Shown here piece by piece: positions 7,971 through 16,896 of a stretch of DNA of 64,000 nucleotides (positions within the stretch are counted from its first letter, which is position 1; each line of letters begins with the position of its first letter). Position numbers and translations under genes: made by a program. Where the stretch lies: the NCBI GenBank assembly GCA_003242885.1, contig QKMZ01000006.1:1543563-1607562 (forward strand), given 5' to 3'. The DNA is from Candidatus Melainabacteria bacterium (GTDB lineage: Bacteria > Cyanobacteriota > Vampirovibrionia > Obscuribacterales > Obscuribacteraceae). Below the pieces are notes generated by a model. That model was not told where the DNA came from and did not search any database. It worked only from the letters and a program-made list of their open reading frames with translations.

Positions 7971-8501
7971 ATGACACCAATTATGCAGACTAAAATCAAA
8001 ATCAGACAAGCTCAAAGCCACGAGCACGAGGCAATGGCAGACATAACTCGTACTGCTTATAACGAATACGCAGGCTCACGCAGCCCTGAATACTGGGGTC
8101 GGTACGAGCAAGACACCCGAAAGACTATTCTTGCCGAGTCACTACTGGCACGTCTCATTGCTGAGATAGATGGAAAGATAGTAGGTAGCGCGATAATCTG
8201 TGCTCCCTACGAATGGAAGATTGGAGCACAACTCGTCAAAAACCCCTATCCGGAAATGCGATTACTGGCCGTGTTGCCTGAGTATCGCAATTACAAAATA
8301 GGTGGAGAACTCATTAACGCGTGCGAAGAATGGGTCAAGAAACAAGGATTTGATCATATTACATTGCACACAACAAATTTGATGCAAACAGCAAAAGCAA
8401 TGTACGAGCGAAGAGGATACGAAAGATTCCCAGACATCGACTTTACCCCTAGTCCCGATTTCACGGTATTCGGATACAAGAAGGCAGTTTCACAGAGTTA
8501 G
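7971..8501 (+). CDS. GNAT-family N-acetyltransferase
   Basis: A 176-residue acetyltransferase. The central strand MRLLAVLPEYRNYKIGGELINACEEW holds the acetyl-CoA pyrophosphate loop (Q/R-x-x-G-x-G/A variant RNYKIGGEL). The C-terminal region TLHTTNLMQTAKAMYERRGYERF is the usual last helix and strand. An ATG at 7983 (MQTKIKIRQA) is an alternative start. It is followed 11 bp later by the DinB-like gene and is under the two HxlR operators. The acceptor is unknown; antibiotic or metabolite detoxification would suit the regulator. Confidence 0.88.
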   Translation: MTPIMQTKIKIRQAQSHEHEAMADITRTAYNEYAGSRSPEYWGRYEQDTRKTILAESLLARLIAEIDGKIVGSAIICAPYEWKIGAQLVKNPYPEMRLLAVLPEYRNYKIGGELINACEEWVKKQGFDHITLHTTNLMQTAKAMYERRGYERFPDIDFTPSPDFTVFGYKKAVSQS

Positions 8502-8512
8502 AGGAAACAACT

Positions 8513-9139
8513 ATGAGCACTCAATCCAGCACGGTGCCAGCGCTGGGCAAGCCAGGTGCAGGTTTGCCATTTCACGAATGGTTTATCGCCAAGTACTTCA
8601 TTTTTCCTCGCAGGTTTGCCACCATTGATAATGCCAAAGCAATTTCCAATTTCGCAGAAGAATCAAAAGCGGTTTTGCAAATTGTAAGTCATCTGAGTGA
8701 ACGTGAAATGCTCGAAAAAAGACTGATCAAAAGACTGCGAGGATTGGAAGATAACTCCAGATTTTGGTCCGTTGCAATGGCACTCGAACACATGATCATT
8801 GCAGGAACGTCTATCAGAGGCGTATTGCTGTCTCTATCAAATGGACGGGCGGATCTACCGGGAAGCACTATTGCTGATTTGAAACCGAACCCAGAAGTTA
8901 GCACAGATGGCTTGCTTGCACGGTTTGAACAAATGACTCAAAAGTTTGTGCGCACTGCAGAAACCGCCAAGATTGATGCTTTTCCAGAGACGACATACAG
9001 CCACCCATGGTTCGGTCCCCTAAATGCCAGAAAGTGGTTAGTTTTCGCGGGAGCACACCAAAGCATACACCGCATGCAAATCGAAGAAATCACGAAGATA
9101 CTAAAACAGGAATCAGCAAGACAGAACGTCATGCCTTGA
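8513..9139 (+). CDS. DinB-like four-helix protein
   Basis: A 208-residue protein with the DinB/DUF1569 pattern: FWSVAMALEHMIIAG carries the first metal-binding His, and HPWFGPLNARKWLVFAGAHQSIHRMQIEEI carries the other two (GAHQSIHR). DinB-fold proteins are metal-dependent and often act as thiol-dependent transferases or hydrolases. It sits 11 bp after the GNAT gene and is probably co-transcribed under HxlR control. AGAGGAAAC gives a good ribosome site. Its end overlaps the convergent umuC end by 11 bp. Confidence 0.8.
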   Translation: MSTQSSTVPALGKPGAGLPFHEWFIAKYFIFPRRFATIDNAKAISNFAEESKAVLQIVSHLSEREMLEKRLIKRLRGLEDNSRFWSVAMALEHMIIAGTSIRGVLLSLSNGRADLPGSTIADLKPNPEVSTDGLLARFEQMTQKFVRTAETAKIDAFPETTYSHPWFGPLNARKWLVFAGAHQSIHRMQIEEITKILKQESARQNVMP

Positions 9140-10400
9140 CGCGTGGTAAGTCGTTCCAATCGGAAACGTATGCTGGACTCTTATGTTCGGCTTTCATCTG
9201 CCACGGTTTTTCGATCCCTTCGGCTGCAAGAAAAATGGTGCCGCGTCCCCATCGCGAATTTGCTGCGTCTAGAGCCTTCATCATCTTTTCTGACTTTTCT
9301 TCAGCACCACTTGGTGCGAAGAGTGAAATTTGTCTGCCTTCTTTAGGCTGCACCTTTCCAAAAGAAACGGACGCTTTCTGATAGGAATATCCTTTTTGAT
9401 AAACCTGCCTAAGCGCTTCGATAGCGGTCTTGACTAGAACCATCGTGTCATCAGTAGCATAAGGCAAAACAATAACTTTCGAATCAGCAAAACTATTGTC
9501 AGAGTAAGCGCTTGTTCGTACCGAGACTTGAACCTCAGATGCAACAGAGCAGTCACGCCGAAGTTTTTCGCAAGCGCGTGTCGCATACTGTGCAACGGCT
9601 TCTTCTAATTCAGAAAGTTCAAAAACGTTTCTGCCAAAAGAACGCGACGATAAAATTTGCTTTCTTGCGTCGCCTACATGTTCTAAACCAATACAAGCTT
9701 CACCGCGCAACTCGAGGACTGTTCTCTTCACCACCACGCTGAAAAGTTTTCCAATTTGATCAGCGTCGGCTTGCCGCAGATCGTACGCTGTATAAATTCC
9801 TCTTCCCTGAAGTTTTTCAGTGAGATTTCTGCCGATGCCCCAAACTTTTGAAACGTTCATCGCCTTTAGAACTTGAGCTTGCTTTTCCTCAGAGAGAGCC
9901 GTGTAATCGAAAACACCATTGAATCGCTGAGTAGATTTCGCAATGTTGTTGCTAAGCTTCGCCAAGGTTTTCGTCGGTGCAATTCCAACACAGACCGGCA
10001 AGCCTAGATACTGCTTAACTATCGCCTTCAGGTCCCGCCCGGTTTGCACCGCATTTGGCAGGCCTCCGACAGATAAAAAACATTCGTCAATAGAATAGAC
10101 TTCCTGCCCTGGTGCGAATCCACTTAGCAGCTTCATTACGCGAGATGACATTTCGCCATAAAGCGCATAGTTGGACGAACGAGCGATCAATCCTTTTTGT
10201 TTTTCGAGATATGCAACCTTGAAATACGGCACGCCCATAGCCACACCAATTTCTTTCGCCTCATTTGAGCGCGAAACAACGCAGCCATCATTGTTGGAAA
10301 GCACCACTACAGGTTTACCTTCCAACTTCGGATCGAAGAGGCGTTCGCACGACACATAGAAGTTGTTGCAGTCGATTAGTGCGTACTGCTCGCTGGTCAT
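9129..10400 (-). CDS. umuC: DNA polymerase V catalytic subunit (Y family)
   Basis: A 423-residue translesion polymerase, the length usual for UmuC. It begins MTSEQYALIDCNNFYVSCERLFDPKL, where Asp/Phe/Tyr are Y-family catalytic and steric-gate residues; YSIDECFLSV carries the second catalytic acidic pair; AKLSNNIAK and VWGIGRNLTEKL form the thumb helix-hairpin-helix. A C-terminal QISLFAP motif fits beta-clamp binding. I place the start at 10400 because the longer frame overlaps umuD, and only four bases separate this ATG from the umuD stop. It is transcribed with umuD from the LexA-like promoter. Confidence 0.95.
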   Translation of the reverse strand: MTSEQYALIDCNNFYVSCERLFDPKLEGKPVVVLSNNDGCVVSRSNEAKEIGVAMGVPYFKVAYLEKQKGLIARSSNYALYGEMSSRVMKLLSGFAPGQEVYSIDECFLSVGGLPNAVQTGRDLKAIVKQYLGLPVCVGIAPTKTLAKLSNNIAKSTQRFNGVFDYTALSEEKQAQVLKAMNVSKVWGIGRNLTEKLQGRGIYTAYDLRQADADQIGKLFSVVVKRTVLELRGEACIGLEHVGDARKQILSSRSFGRNVFELSELEEAVAQYATRACEKLRRDCSVASEVQVSVRTSAYSDNSFADSKVIVLPYATDDTMVLVKTAIEALRQVYQKGYSYQKASVSFGKVQPKEGRQISLFAPSGAEEKSEKMMKALDAANSRWGRGTIFLAAEGIEKPWQMKAEHKSPAYVSDWNDLPRVKA

Positions 10401-10404
10401 GTCA

Positions 10405-10779
10405 CTAGAGAACGTGAACTGAAGATGTCGCGACTCCCCAAATTTGAATCTCTTCTCCATCAATGACTTCGTGTTTGACAGATGCATCATCGGAAGTCAG
10501 TACAAGTTGTCCATCGCGAGACTCTACCCTGCGAATAACCAATTCACCTGAAACTACGGCAACGACTATTTTGCCGTGCGTTGCATTGATCGATCTATCA
10601 ACAATGAGCATATCGCCATGGCGTATTCCACTGGGCTTAAGTGAATCGCCTTCGACTCTCATAAAAAAGGTGGCAACCTTATTGCTTATGAGAAGCTCGT
10701 TGAGGTCTAGAGTTTTCTCTAAATAGTCATCCGCAGGAGAGGGGAAGCCTGCTGACGATCGCGCACCGGGGAGAAACAT
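10405..10779 (-). CDS. umuD: UmuD-like S24 peptidase with Lys-to-Arg change
   Basis: A 124-residue partner of UmuC, about 15 residues shorter than E. coli UmuD at the N-terminus. Seen: the Ala10-Gly11 processing site in SSAGFPSP, the catalytic Ser46 in RVEGDSLKP, then GDMLIVDRSI and HGKIVVAVVSGEL. In UmuD/LexA the general-base Lys follows in the E-h-T-V-K-K segment; here the aligned residues are R83-R84 (codons CGC AGG). RecA-stimulated self-cleavage may therefore be weak or lost, which would affect pol V activation. The gene heads umuDC and is preceded by a sigma70-like promoter carrying an inverted repeat. Confidence 0.92.
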   Translation of the reverse strand: MFLPGARSSAGFPSPADDYLEKTLDLNELLISNKVATFFMRVEGDSLKPSGIRHGDMLIVDRSINATHGKIVVAVVSGELVIRRVESRDGQLVLTSDDASVKHEVIDGEEIQIWGVATSSVHVL

Positions 10780-10818
10780 TGTTCAACAAACTGAAACACA
10801 CTGAGTATCCAACTCGCG

Positions 10819-10847
10819 ATATTACCATACCTCCGTACGGCAGTCAA
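10819..10847 (-). promoter_or_regulatory. umuDC promoter with LexA-like operator
   Basis: Reading leftwards: -35 TTGACT (10847-10842), exactly 17 bp, -10 TAATAT (10824-10819), about 40 bp before the umuD ATG. The spacer is almost entirely an inverted repeat CCGTAC-N4-GTATGG (10825-10840, one mismatch between arms). It differs by two positions from the cyanobacterial LexA box as I recall it (RGTAC-N4-GTWCB pattern). A repressor bound there would block the promoter. Confidence 0.75.
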
Positions 10848-10870
10848 TCATTCAGGTGGGTATGCAAAAT

Positions 10871-11668
10871 CTACTTGCGGAGCGTTTCTTCCAAACGCCT
10901 GCGCTTTTCGTCTGTTTCCACAGTTTCCAAAACTTCAAAAGTACCAGTAGTCGACTGACTTCTGGACGTGGTCGCGATATGCAACCCAACCAAGCGAGCA
11001 ACCAAGATCGCAAGATAAAGCTGTCCGGTAACTGATTCCAACATAGCGCAAGAGCGCGCTAGGCGACTTACCGGAACTATGTCTCCATAACCAACAGTCG
11101 AAAGCGTGCAAAAACTGAAATAGACAAAAATTGGATATCTATACTCGTGAGAAAGCGAATCCGCAAAGTTTGAGGAAGGATCGAAATTGTCTCTGTATGC
11201 TTTCGAATCGCCCGCGGCAACAGTCATGTGAACCATCGCAAAGCAAAGTCCGATCAAAACAAAAACACAGACACCGCCGCAAATGCGATTGAAATTGATT
11301 TCGCCTTGAAGAATATCTTCAAGCATCAACCGTCCAACATTTCCGAAGAAAACCAGCAACACGGTGTAGGTAATATAGTGCAGATAGACAGCATTCACGG
11401 GCAACGACTCTGCGAAAAATCCGATCGCCCATAGAAAAGATGCGAGAGTAGCCAGCGCAATCGACCAACCCGAAACGTTGCCTTTCGTGCTGACTGCGAC
11501 CGAACCTGTCCACAACGCGACAAACATAAGTGAACCGATCAACATGCGCGCCCAAAAGCCATGTTCAACTATCGGCGCCAAAATTGTCAGCGCGAGAATT
11601 GAAGCGAGAAGAGCGAAGTATCGGTTTTTATAGAGTCGACTGTTGTGCATGTACATCCGGGTTGTCAA
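10871..11668 (-). CDS. two-pore-helix type potassium channel
   Basis: A 265-residue (or 261 from the ATG at 11656) membrane protein. Five or six hydrophobic segments lie in the first 160 residues, then the pore: YFSFCTLSTVGYGDIVPVS holds the potassium selectivity filter TVGYGD, preceded by the pore helix and followed by the final helix (LYLAILVARLVGLHI). The tail of 35 residues is charged, with ETDEKRRRLEETLRK, and has no RCK domain. It resembles small voltage-gated-like bacterial channels, but I see no Arg-rich S4 helix, so gating is unclear. It is a single gene. Confidence 0.88.
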   Translation of the reverse strand: MTTRMYMHNSRLYKNRYFALLASILALTILAPIVEHGFWARMLIGSLMFVALWTGSVAVSTKGNVSGWSIALATLASFLWAIGFFAESLPVNAVYLHYITYTVLLVFFGNVGRLMLEDILQGEINFNRICGGVCVFVLIGLCFAMVHMTVAAGDSKAYRDNFDPSSNFADSLSHEYRYPIFVYFSFCTLSTVGYGDIVPVSRLARSCAMLESVTGQLYLAILVARLVGLHIATTSRSQSTTGTFEVLETVETDEKRRRLEETLRK

Positions 11669-11870
11669 GTCAGCTGTATCGCCGTTGAGACCGATTATCC
11701 CGGCTAATCAAGTGAATAGCATGACAAAACTGTAATGCTATTATTGACAACCTTGCACATACCTATATATAGCGTCGATGCGTTGTACTACATTACGCTA
11801 TACACTGCAGTGAAAACTCGGTGTAATGGACTGACAACCATGAGGACAGCACCGCATGACAACACTAAAT

Positions 11871-12734
11871 CTAGGCGGCGCGCCTTGTTCTCAAAATATC
11901 GAACACGTGTGGAAACTCTTCAAAATACTGTTCGATCGAATAAGGCTCTAACCCGGTCATTGCTTTGAAATTTCCATTGACTGGCAACTGCTCACCTTGC
12001 GCGATCGCATCGAACCATTCGATTTCTAATTCGCGCTTCCATTCATCATTCAAAGCGCCCTGCATTCGTGAACGGGCGACATCAATAGTTTCTGCATCGT
12101 AATCCAATTTTCGACCAATAAGATGGGAAAAGCGTTCTGCAATGTCTTTAAGTCCTAAAGCTTCTGGTCCGGTTATTTCCACGACACCAATTGGAGGGTT
12201 CAATAAAGCAGCAGCAGCGACTTGGGATACGTCTTCACGTGTTATGAAAGCACCTTTCCCGTCTGCGGCCGGACCTCTCAAGATTCCATCAATTCCGAAT
12301 TTCTCAAACAACATATCGAGATAAAATGCATTGCGTAGGGATGTAAAAGAAATCCCTGTCTCCGCCAAAAATCTTTCACTTTCATAGTGATCGCGGCAAT
12401 AACCATACACAGAATTGGCGCTCGAACCAAGTAGAGACAAATAGATGATGTGTTCAACACCCGCGCGTTTCGCGGCATCAAACGCAATTTTGTGAGTAAA
12501 GCAGCGCTTGCCCGGCATTGCCTTTCCGGAAATGACAAGGGCGGTCTTAACTCCGTCAAATGCCTTATCCAGAGACTTTGGATCTTCGAAATCACCGTAT
12601 ATAACATCTACAATCTCGGATTTTCTCAATTTATCGGGTGTACGAGACATCGCACGAAATGGAATTTCTTTGTCTGCAAGAATTTCCGCCACACGACTAC
12701 CTACACGCCCACAGGCACCAGTTACCAAAATCAT
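11871..12734 (-). CDS. NmrA-like NAD(P)-binding oxidoreductase
   Basis: A 287-residue atypical short-chain reductase. VTGACGRVGSRVAEIL is the dinucleotide-binding loop, FRAMSRTPDKL suggests NADP(H) preference, and GVEHIIYLSLLGS, FAETGISFTSLRNAFYLDM-type and FITREDVSQVAAAALLNPP segments match the QorB/NmrA group. Members reduce quinones or act as redox sensors. It is the last gene of the leftward aldehyde-oxidoreductase cluster, 86 bp after mocA, and might handle electron acceptors for it; that link is positional only. Confidence 0.85.
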   Translation of the reverse strand: MILVTGACGRVGSRVAEILADKEIPFRAMSRTPDKLRKSEIVDVIYGDFEDPKSLDKAFDGVKTALVISGKAMPGKRCFTHKIAFDAAKRAGVEHIIYLSLLGSSANSVYGYCRDHYESERFLAETGISFTSLRNAFYLDMLFEKFGIDGILRGPAADGKGAFITREDVSQVAAAALLNPPIGVVEITGPEALGLKDIAERFSHLIGRKLDYDAETIDVARSRMQGALNDEWKRELEIEWFDAIAQGEQLPVNGNFKAMTGLEPYSIEQYFEEFPHVFDILRTRRAA

Positions 12735-12820
12735 TAGCGAGTCCCTCTCTGACGCGAATACTCCATCGTCTGAAGACTGGCTCGGCTGGAAAAATATCCC
12801 GCTTCACTCAATTCTTTCGG

Positions 12821-13396
12821 TTAAATTTGAAGAGGCAGGTCAGATGGGTAGTCCACGTCTGTTACACCTTGAGGAAACTCTACAAATACGGTTCCGGCAG
12901 CTTTCTTGATGATGGATTTTGCGCCCGAGTCTCCTCGAAGAGAGCGCAATAACTCGAAATAGTTGTTTGGGAAAAGGGCTGGAACGCCGACAGAATCACC
13001 GTATTTACAAGCAATGATTTTGTCAGGATCAAACTTCGATAAATTCACGATTTTGTCGACCAGGCATGGTGTCACGAATGGTTGGTCGCAGGCAAAAAGA
13101 AATAGATGAGAGGCCTGAGTCTCGGCGGCATACTGGGCTGCACATCGAATCGATGCGGCAATTCCTTCATCCCATTGTTCGTTATGCCAGACTTTCGCAC
13201 CCGGCAAAATATAGGGCTCGATCGCTTCAGCGCTACTGCCGACAACAACGGAAACTTCGTCCACAGAACTACCAAGCAACACTGTTTGGATATGTTCGAC
13301 CAGAGTTAGATTACCAACGAGAGCAAGCTGCTTCGGACTTCCAAAACGCCTTGAAGCGCCAGCGGCAAGTACTACAGCTAAGACTTTTCTGTCCAA
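12821..13396 (-). CDS. mocA: molybdenum cofactor cytidylyltransferase
   Basis: A 191-residue nucleotidyltransferase: LAAGASRRFGSPKQL is the NTP-binding signature, SSVDEVSVVVGSSAEAIEPY follows, LFACDQPFVTP has the metal-binding Asp, and GDSVGVPALFPNNYF is the typical C-terminal loop. MocA makes the cytosine-dinucleotide form of Moco used by the xanthine-oxidase family, which fits the paoABC genes upstream. It starts directly after the XdhC-type stop codon, so the two are coupled. Confidence 0.9.
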   Translation of the reverse strand: MDRKVLAVVLAAGASRRFGSPKQLALVGNLTLVEHIQTVLLGSSVDEVSVVVGSSAEAIEPYILPGAKVWHNEQWDEGIAASIRCAAQYAAETQASHLFLFACDQPFVTPCLVDKIVNLSKFDPDKIIACKYGDSVGVPALFPNNYFELLRSLRGDSGAKSIIKKAAGTVFVEFPQGVTDVDYPSDLPLQI

Positions 13397-14506
13397 TTAT
13401 CTAAGCAAAACATTGATCGCCGAATATGACTTTACCCTTTGCGGTCCACTACCGCCTTCACGAAGAATACGCTCATGAATCGCTCCATCTGCGTCGCGTA
13501 GATGCTGTGGAACACGACCACGCGCAACAGTGTGAATCTCAGCCAAAATCGAAAGCGCAATTTCTCGCGGTGTTTCGGCGCCCATGTCTAATCCAATGGG
13601 CGCGAAAATATTTCCTCGATGTATGGCAGCTTGCCAATTTGACTCGAATAAATTGAACATTCGCTCGGTTCGACTGCGCGGTCCCATAATTCCAAGGTAA
13701 GGTGGATTAATCAAAAGCAACTGCTGCACAACATCACTATCAATATTCAGATCGTGAGACATGACTGCGGTGTAGGCATGTCCAAGACGAGGAAACATCT
13801 TGATTAACGGCTCCGTAGAGCGCAGTTGATTTCGCGAAACTCTGGTGACGTTCAACCCATGAGACACTGCACAAGTTTCTAAAATACGAGCATCTTCACC
13901 ATCGCCAAACACGTATAAATTAATAGGTGGCTCGTAGTATTCGGCAAAGATTTTTATCGGTTTGCCATTAGATTCGATTTGCACTACTTTGCTTTTGCGC
14001 TCAGAGAGAACACTAAGTGCAAGCGTTTCCATTCCCTGAAACTTTAGTGTGCCGTGATAAGTTGAATCGCAAGACGCATTCATTCCATACCTGGCACCAA
14101 TCTCGATACTACCGGCACCGCTCACTGCAGTCAGAAGTACCGCCGGTTGATCTAACGAAGCGAACCATTCTGCAGCGTGCATAGCTTGTGCATTAGGCAG
14201 AGGTTCTACAAGTATTTCTACAGAACCACCACAACCGAATGGAAAGCCTCGCACATCGTCTTCAGCAGAGAGGTCGTAATCAACGACAAAGGATTTCTTA
14301 TCTCCATCGAGACGACAAGATATGTCTCCCTCGAGACAACCAGCTGAAAGGCCTCCTCCGAACGTGCCATCATCACAGACAATTGAGCGTGCCCCAGGAC
14401 TTCTGTAGGACGGTCCTGAAGTCTTCACCACAGTTGCCAGCGCGCATCTGCGCCCTTGACGCAAGCATTGCTCGTAGAACGTAAGTATTTCTTGTATCTC
14501 GCTCAT
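13397..14506 (-). CDS. XdhC/CoxI-family Moco chaperone
   Basis: A 369-residue protein with the XdhC pattern: VVKTSGPSYRSPGARSIV near the start, GLSAGCLEGDI, FPFGCGGSVEILVEP, then a C-terminal Rossmann-like half (YVFGDGEDARILETCAVSHGLNVTRVSR, YLGIMGPRSRTERMF, APIGLDMGAETPREIALSILAEI). XdhC-type proteins bind and sulfurate Moco before inserting it into the large subunit; PaoD does this for PaoABC in E. coli. Its position between paoC and mocA supports that role here. Confidence 0.93.
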   Translation of the reverse strand: MSEIQEILTFYEQCLRQGRRCALATVVKTSGPSYRSPGARSIVCDDGTFGGGLSAGCLEGDISCRLDGDKKSFVVDYDLSAEDDVRGFPFGCGGSVEILVEPLPNAQAMHAAEWFASLDQPAVLLTAVSGAGSIEIGARYGMNASCDSTYHGTLKFQGMETLALSVLSERKSKVVQIESNGKPIKIFAEYYEPPINLYVFGDGEDARILETCAVSHGLNVTRVSRNQLRSTEPLIKMFPRLGHAYTAVMSHDLNIDSDVVQQLLLINPPYLGIMGPRSRTERMFNLFESNWQAAIHRGNIFAPIGLDMGAETPREIALSILAEIHTVARGRVPQHLRDADGAIHERILREGGSGPQRVKSYSAINVLLR

Positions 14507-14608
14507 GCCTTAGATGTTTCCTGCATGTGTCCGTTTATATGATAGCTTGATTCCGATAACCCTATTGATTACACCAATAGTTTTTCAATCCCATCAACAG
14601 ATTCTGAA

Positions 14609-16828
14609 TCACACCAAAAGATCTTCAATCTTGATTGGCAGTTCACGTATCCGAATACCAGTGGCATGATGGACAGCATTCGCAATTGCAGCAGCCAATC
14701 CTGCAAGCCCGATCTCTCCAATCCCTCTGGCACCATATTCATTTAAGTCTTTGTTTTCGAACTCTAGGAAGTGAACTTCCAGATCCGGCACGTCTGCATT
14801 GACAGCAAGGATGTAGTCCGCCAAATTGCTATTGAGTGGTGCGCCTTTGGTAGGCTCATAATTGGTATGTTCAAATAACGCCATTCCAATTCCCATGACC
14901 ACAGCACCCTCAATTTGATTGCGCCCAGCTTTCGGATTGATGATTTTTCCAGCGTCAATAACTGTGACAACACGGCTGACACGCAAACGTGCTATCTCCT
15001 CTTGCCAGGTAACTTCAACAAAATGAGCACCATAGGAATGCTTGGAGGATTCAGGCTTGCCCGCAAAAGTACTTTCGGATGAGCCCTTGCCGAGGATAAA
15101 CTTGAAATTTCCAGAGTCAAGAACCTGCTGAAATGGAATGCCCGCTGAGGCTGATTCATCCTTTTTGTGAACCATACCTTCGGTGTAGTCCATTTCCTTC
15201 TGGTCAACACCAAAGTACTTGGCTCCTGGCGTTTTCACCGCGGCACTCAAAAGAGTTCCGATCGCTTTTTGGGCGGCTTTGGCAACAGCAGGTATCAATG
15301 AGGCTGTCACCATCGAGCCACCAGACAAAGGACCGGGAGGCAAAGAAGAATCACCAAGCACCACTTCGCATTTTTCCAGGCTCAAGCCGACTTTGTCGGC
15401 AAGAACCTGTGCAAGTACAGTGTAGGTGCCAGTGCCGATATCTTGTGTCCCGGTGGAGACCTTAGCAGTTCCATCATTCCGCAACTCAACCGTCGCCTCG
15501 GCAGAAAAGCGCTCAGCGATCCAGCCAGCGCCTGCCATTCCCCAGCCAAGCGTGAGTCCATCCCGTTTCATTGAGCCGATTTTCGGATCTCTTTTCGCCC
15601 ATCCGAATTTTTCCGCGCCAGTCTTATAACAGTCGACAAGATTGCGCGAGGCAAAAGGAATGTTCAGATCTTCATCCTTTTCAGGTTCGTTAATAAGTCG
15701 AAGTTGTATCGGATCCATCTTCAATTTGATTGCCAATTCATCCAGCGCGGACTCAGTTGCGAACAAACCAGGCACGGCGCCAGGGCCTCGCATCGAGGTG
15801 GGTGTGCCGATGTTTCTGCGGGAAAGCGCTGTTGTGATACGGACGTTAGGACAACTGTAGAAATACTTTGTGCACTCTCCGCAATTCTCTTTGTAATCAT
15901 CCAGTATTGACGTGTGATTCAAGTAGTCGTGCTGAATAGATGTGAGCTTTCCACCGGCGTCGGCACTGATTCGCACCCGCTGCTGTGTGCGAGGACGATG
16001 ACCCGCAGCATGAAATGCCATCTTGCGAGAAAGTACGATTTTTATCGGCTTACCCAGCTTTCTTGCTAGAGCAGCAGCGAGCGCGCTTTGTGGCCAAGGT
16101 GTGATTTTGCTGCCAAACCCAGAGCCTAAAAACTTCGATATAACCTTCACATGTTCGGGTTCAACACCAAGAACCTGGCACAGCACATTGCGATGATTCA
16201 TAACGCCCTGCGTAGTTTCATACAGGGTGAATGTGGTGCCATCATAAACAGCGACACTTGAGTGAAGCTCGATCACATTGTGGGTTTCAGCAGGAGTGAC
16301 ATAGGTTTCGTCCAATTTTATACTGGCTGCATCGAATGCTTTTTGGGCATCTCCTCGTTCACTATCAACTTTTACCTTGCTATCAGCTGTGAGATAAGTA
16401 TCGACATTAGGCTTCTTTTCGTTGTAGGTAACTTTCACGGCTTCGGCGGCTGCGGTAGCTTGTTCGAATGTGTCCGCAACAGCGACGGCAACATACTGAC
16501 CGTAATACCTAACAACATCGTCTTCAAATGGAGGGCGGTCTTCATCTGAGAAAGCGTTGTAGTCAGAATTAGGTGCAACCCTGAAAAGTTTGCCGATATT
16601 GGCTCGGTGAAAAACTCCCTTTACTCCTGGCATTTTCTCAGCGTCTTTGGTGTCGAGTTTTGCTATGGAACCGTTAGCAATCGTAGATCCGACAGGCACT
16701 GCATACAACATTCCAGGAAAGTTGTGATCGGATGTATAAATAGCATTGCCAGTCACCTTCAGGGGACCGTCGATACGTTTGGTTTCTCTTCCGATAGGAG
16801 AATTGCTTTTGTCTTTTGTGGCTGGCAT
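14609..16828 (-). CDS. paoC: aldehyde oxidoreductase molybdopterin subunit
   Basis: A 739-residue catalytic subunit, close to the length of E. coli PaoC. It opens with IGRETKRIDGPLKVTGNAIYTSDH, the usual start of cytoplasmically folded large subunits of this group. Later come the KFLGSGFGSK loop, TQDIGTGTYTVLAQ and GPLSGGSMVTAS for cofactor binding, and the essential Glu in ARGIGEIGLAGL. The enzyme should oxidise aldehydes, often aromatic, to acids. There is no signal of its own; it would be exported folded with the Tat-tagged small subunit. It lies 68 bp after the FAD subunit gene. Confidence 0.93.
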   Translation of the reverse strand: MPATKDKSNSPIGRETKRIDGPLKVTGNAIYTSDHNFPGMLYAVPVGSTIANGSIAKLDTKDAEKMPGVKGVFHRANIGKLFRVAPNSDYNAFSDEDRPPFEDDVVRYYGQYVAVAVADTFEQATAAAEAVKVTYNEKKPNVDTYLTADSKVKVDSERGDAQKAFDAASIKLDETYVTPAETHNVIELHSSVAVYDGTTFTLYETTQGVMNHRNVLCQVLGVEPEHVKVISKFLGSGFGSKITPWPQSALAAALARKLGKPIKIVLSRKMAFHAAGHRPRTQQRVRISADAGGKLTSIQHDYLNHTSILDDYKENCGECTKYFYSCPNVRITTALSRRNIGTPTSMRGPGAVPGLFATESALDELAIKLKMDPIQLRLINEPEKDEDLNIPFASRNLVDCYKTGAEKFGWAKRDPKIGSMKRDGLTLGWGMAGAGWIAERFSAEATVELRNDGTAKVSTGTQDIGTGTYTVLAQVLADKVGLSLEKCEVVLGDSSLPPGPLSGGSMVTASLIPAVAKAAQKAIGTLLSAAVKTPGAKYFGVDQKEMDYTEGMVHKKDESASAGIPFQQVLDSGNFKFILGKGSSESTFAGKPESSKHSYGAHFVEVTWQEEIARLRVSRVVTVIDAGKIINPKAGRNQIEGAVVMGIGMALFEHTNYEPTKGAPLNSNLADYILAVNADVPDLEVHFLEFENKDLNEYGARGIGEIGLAGLAAAIANAVHHATGIRIRELPIKIEDLLV

Positions 16829-16896
16829 TTTCTTATCTCTTAAATCAATGATTGCTGAGTCTGTATTTTCCGAGTTTGGTCAAGCCTGCTTCGGAA

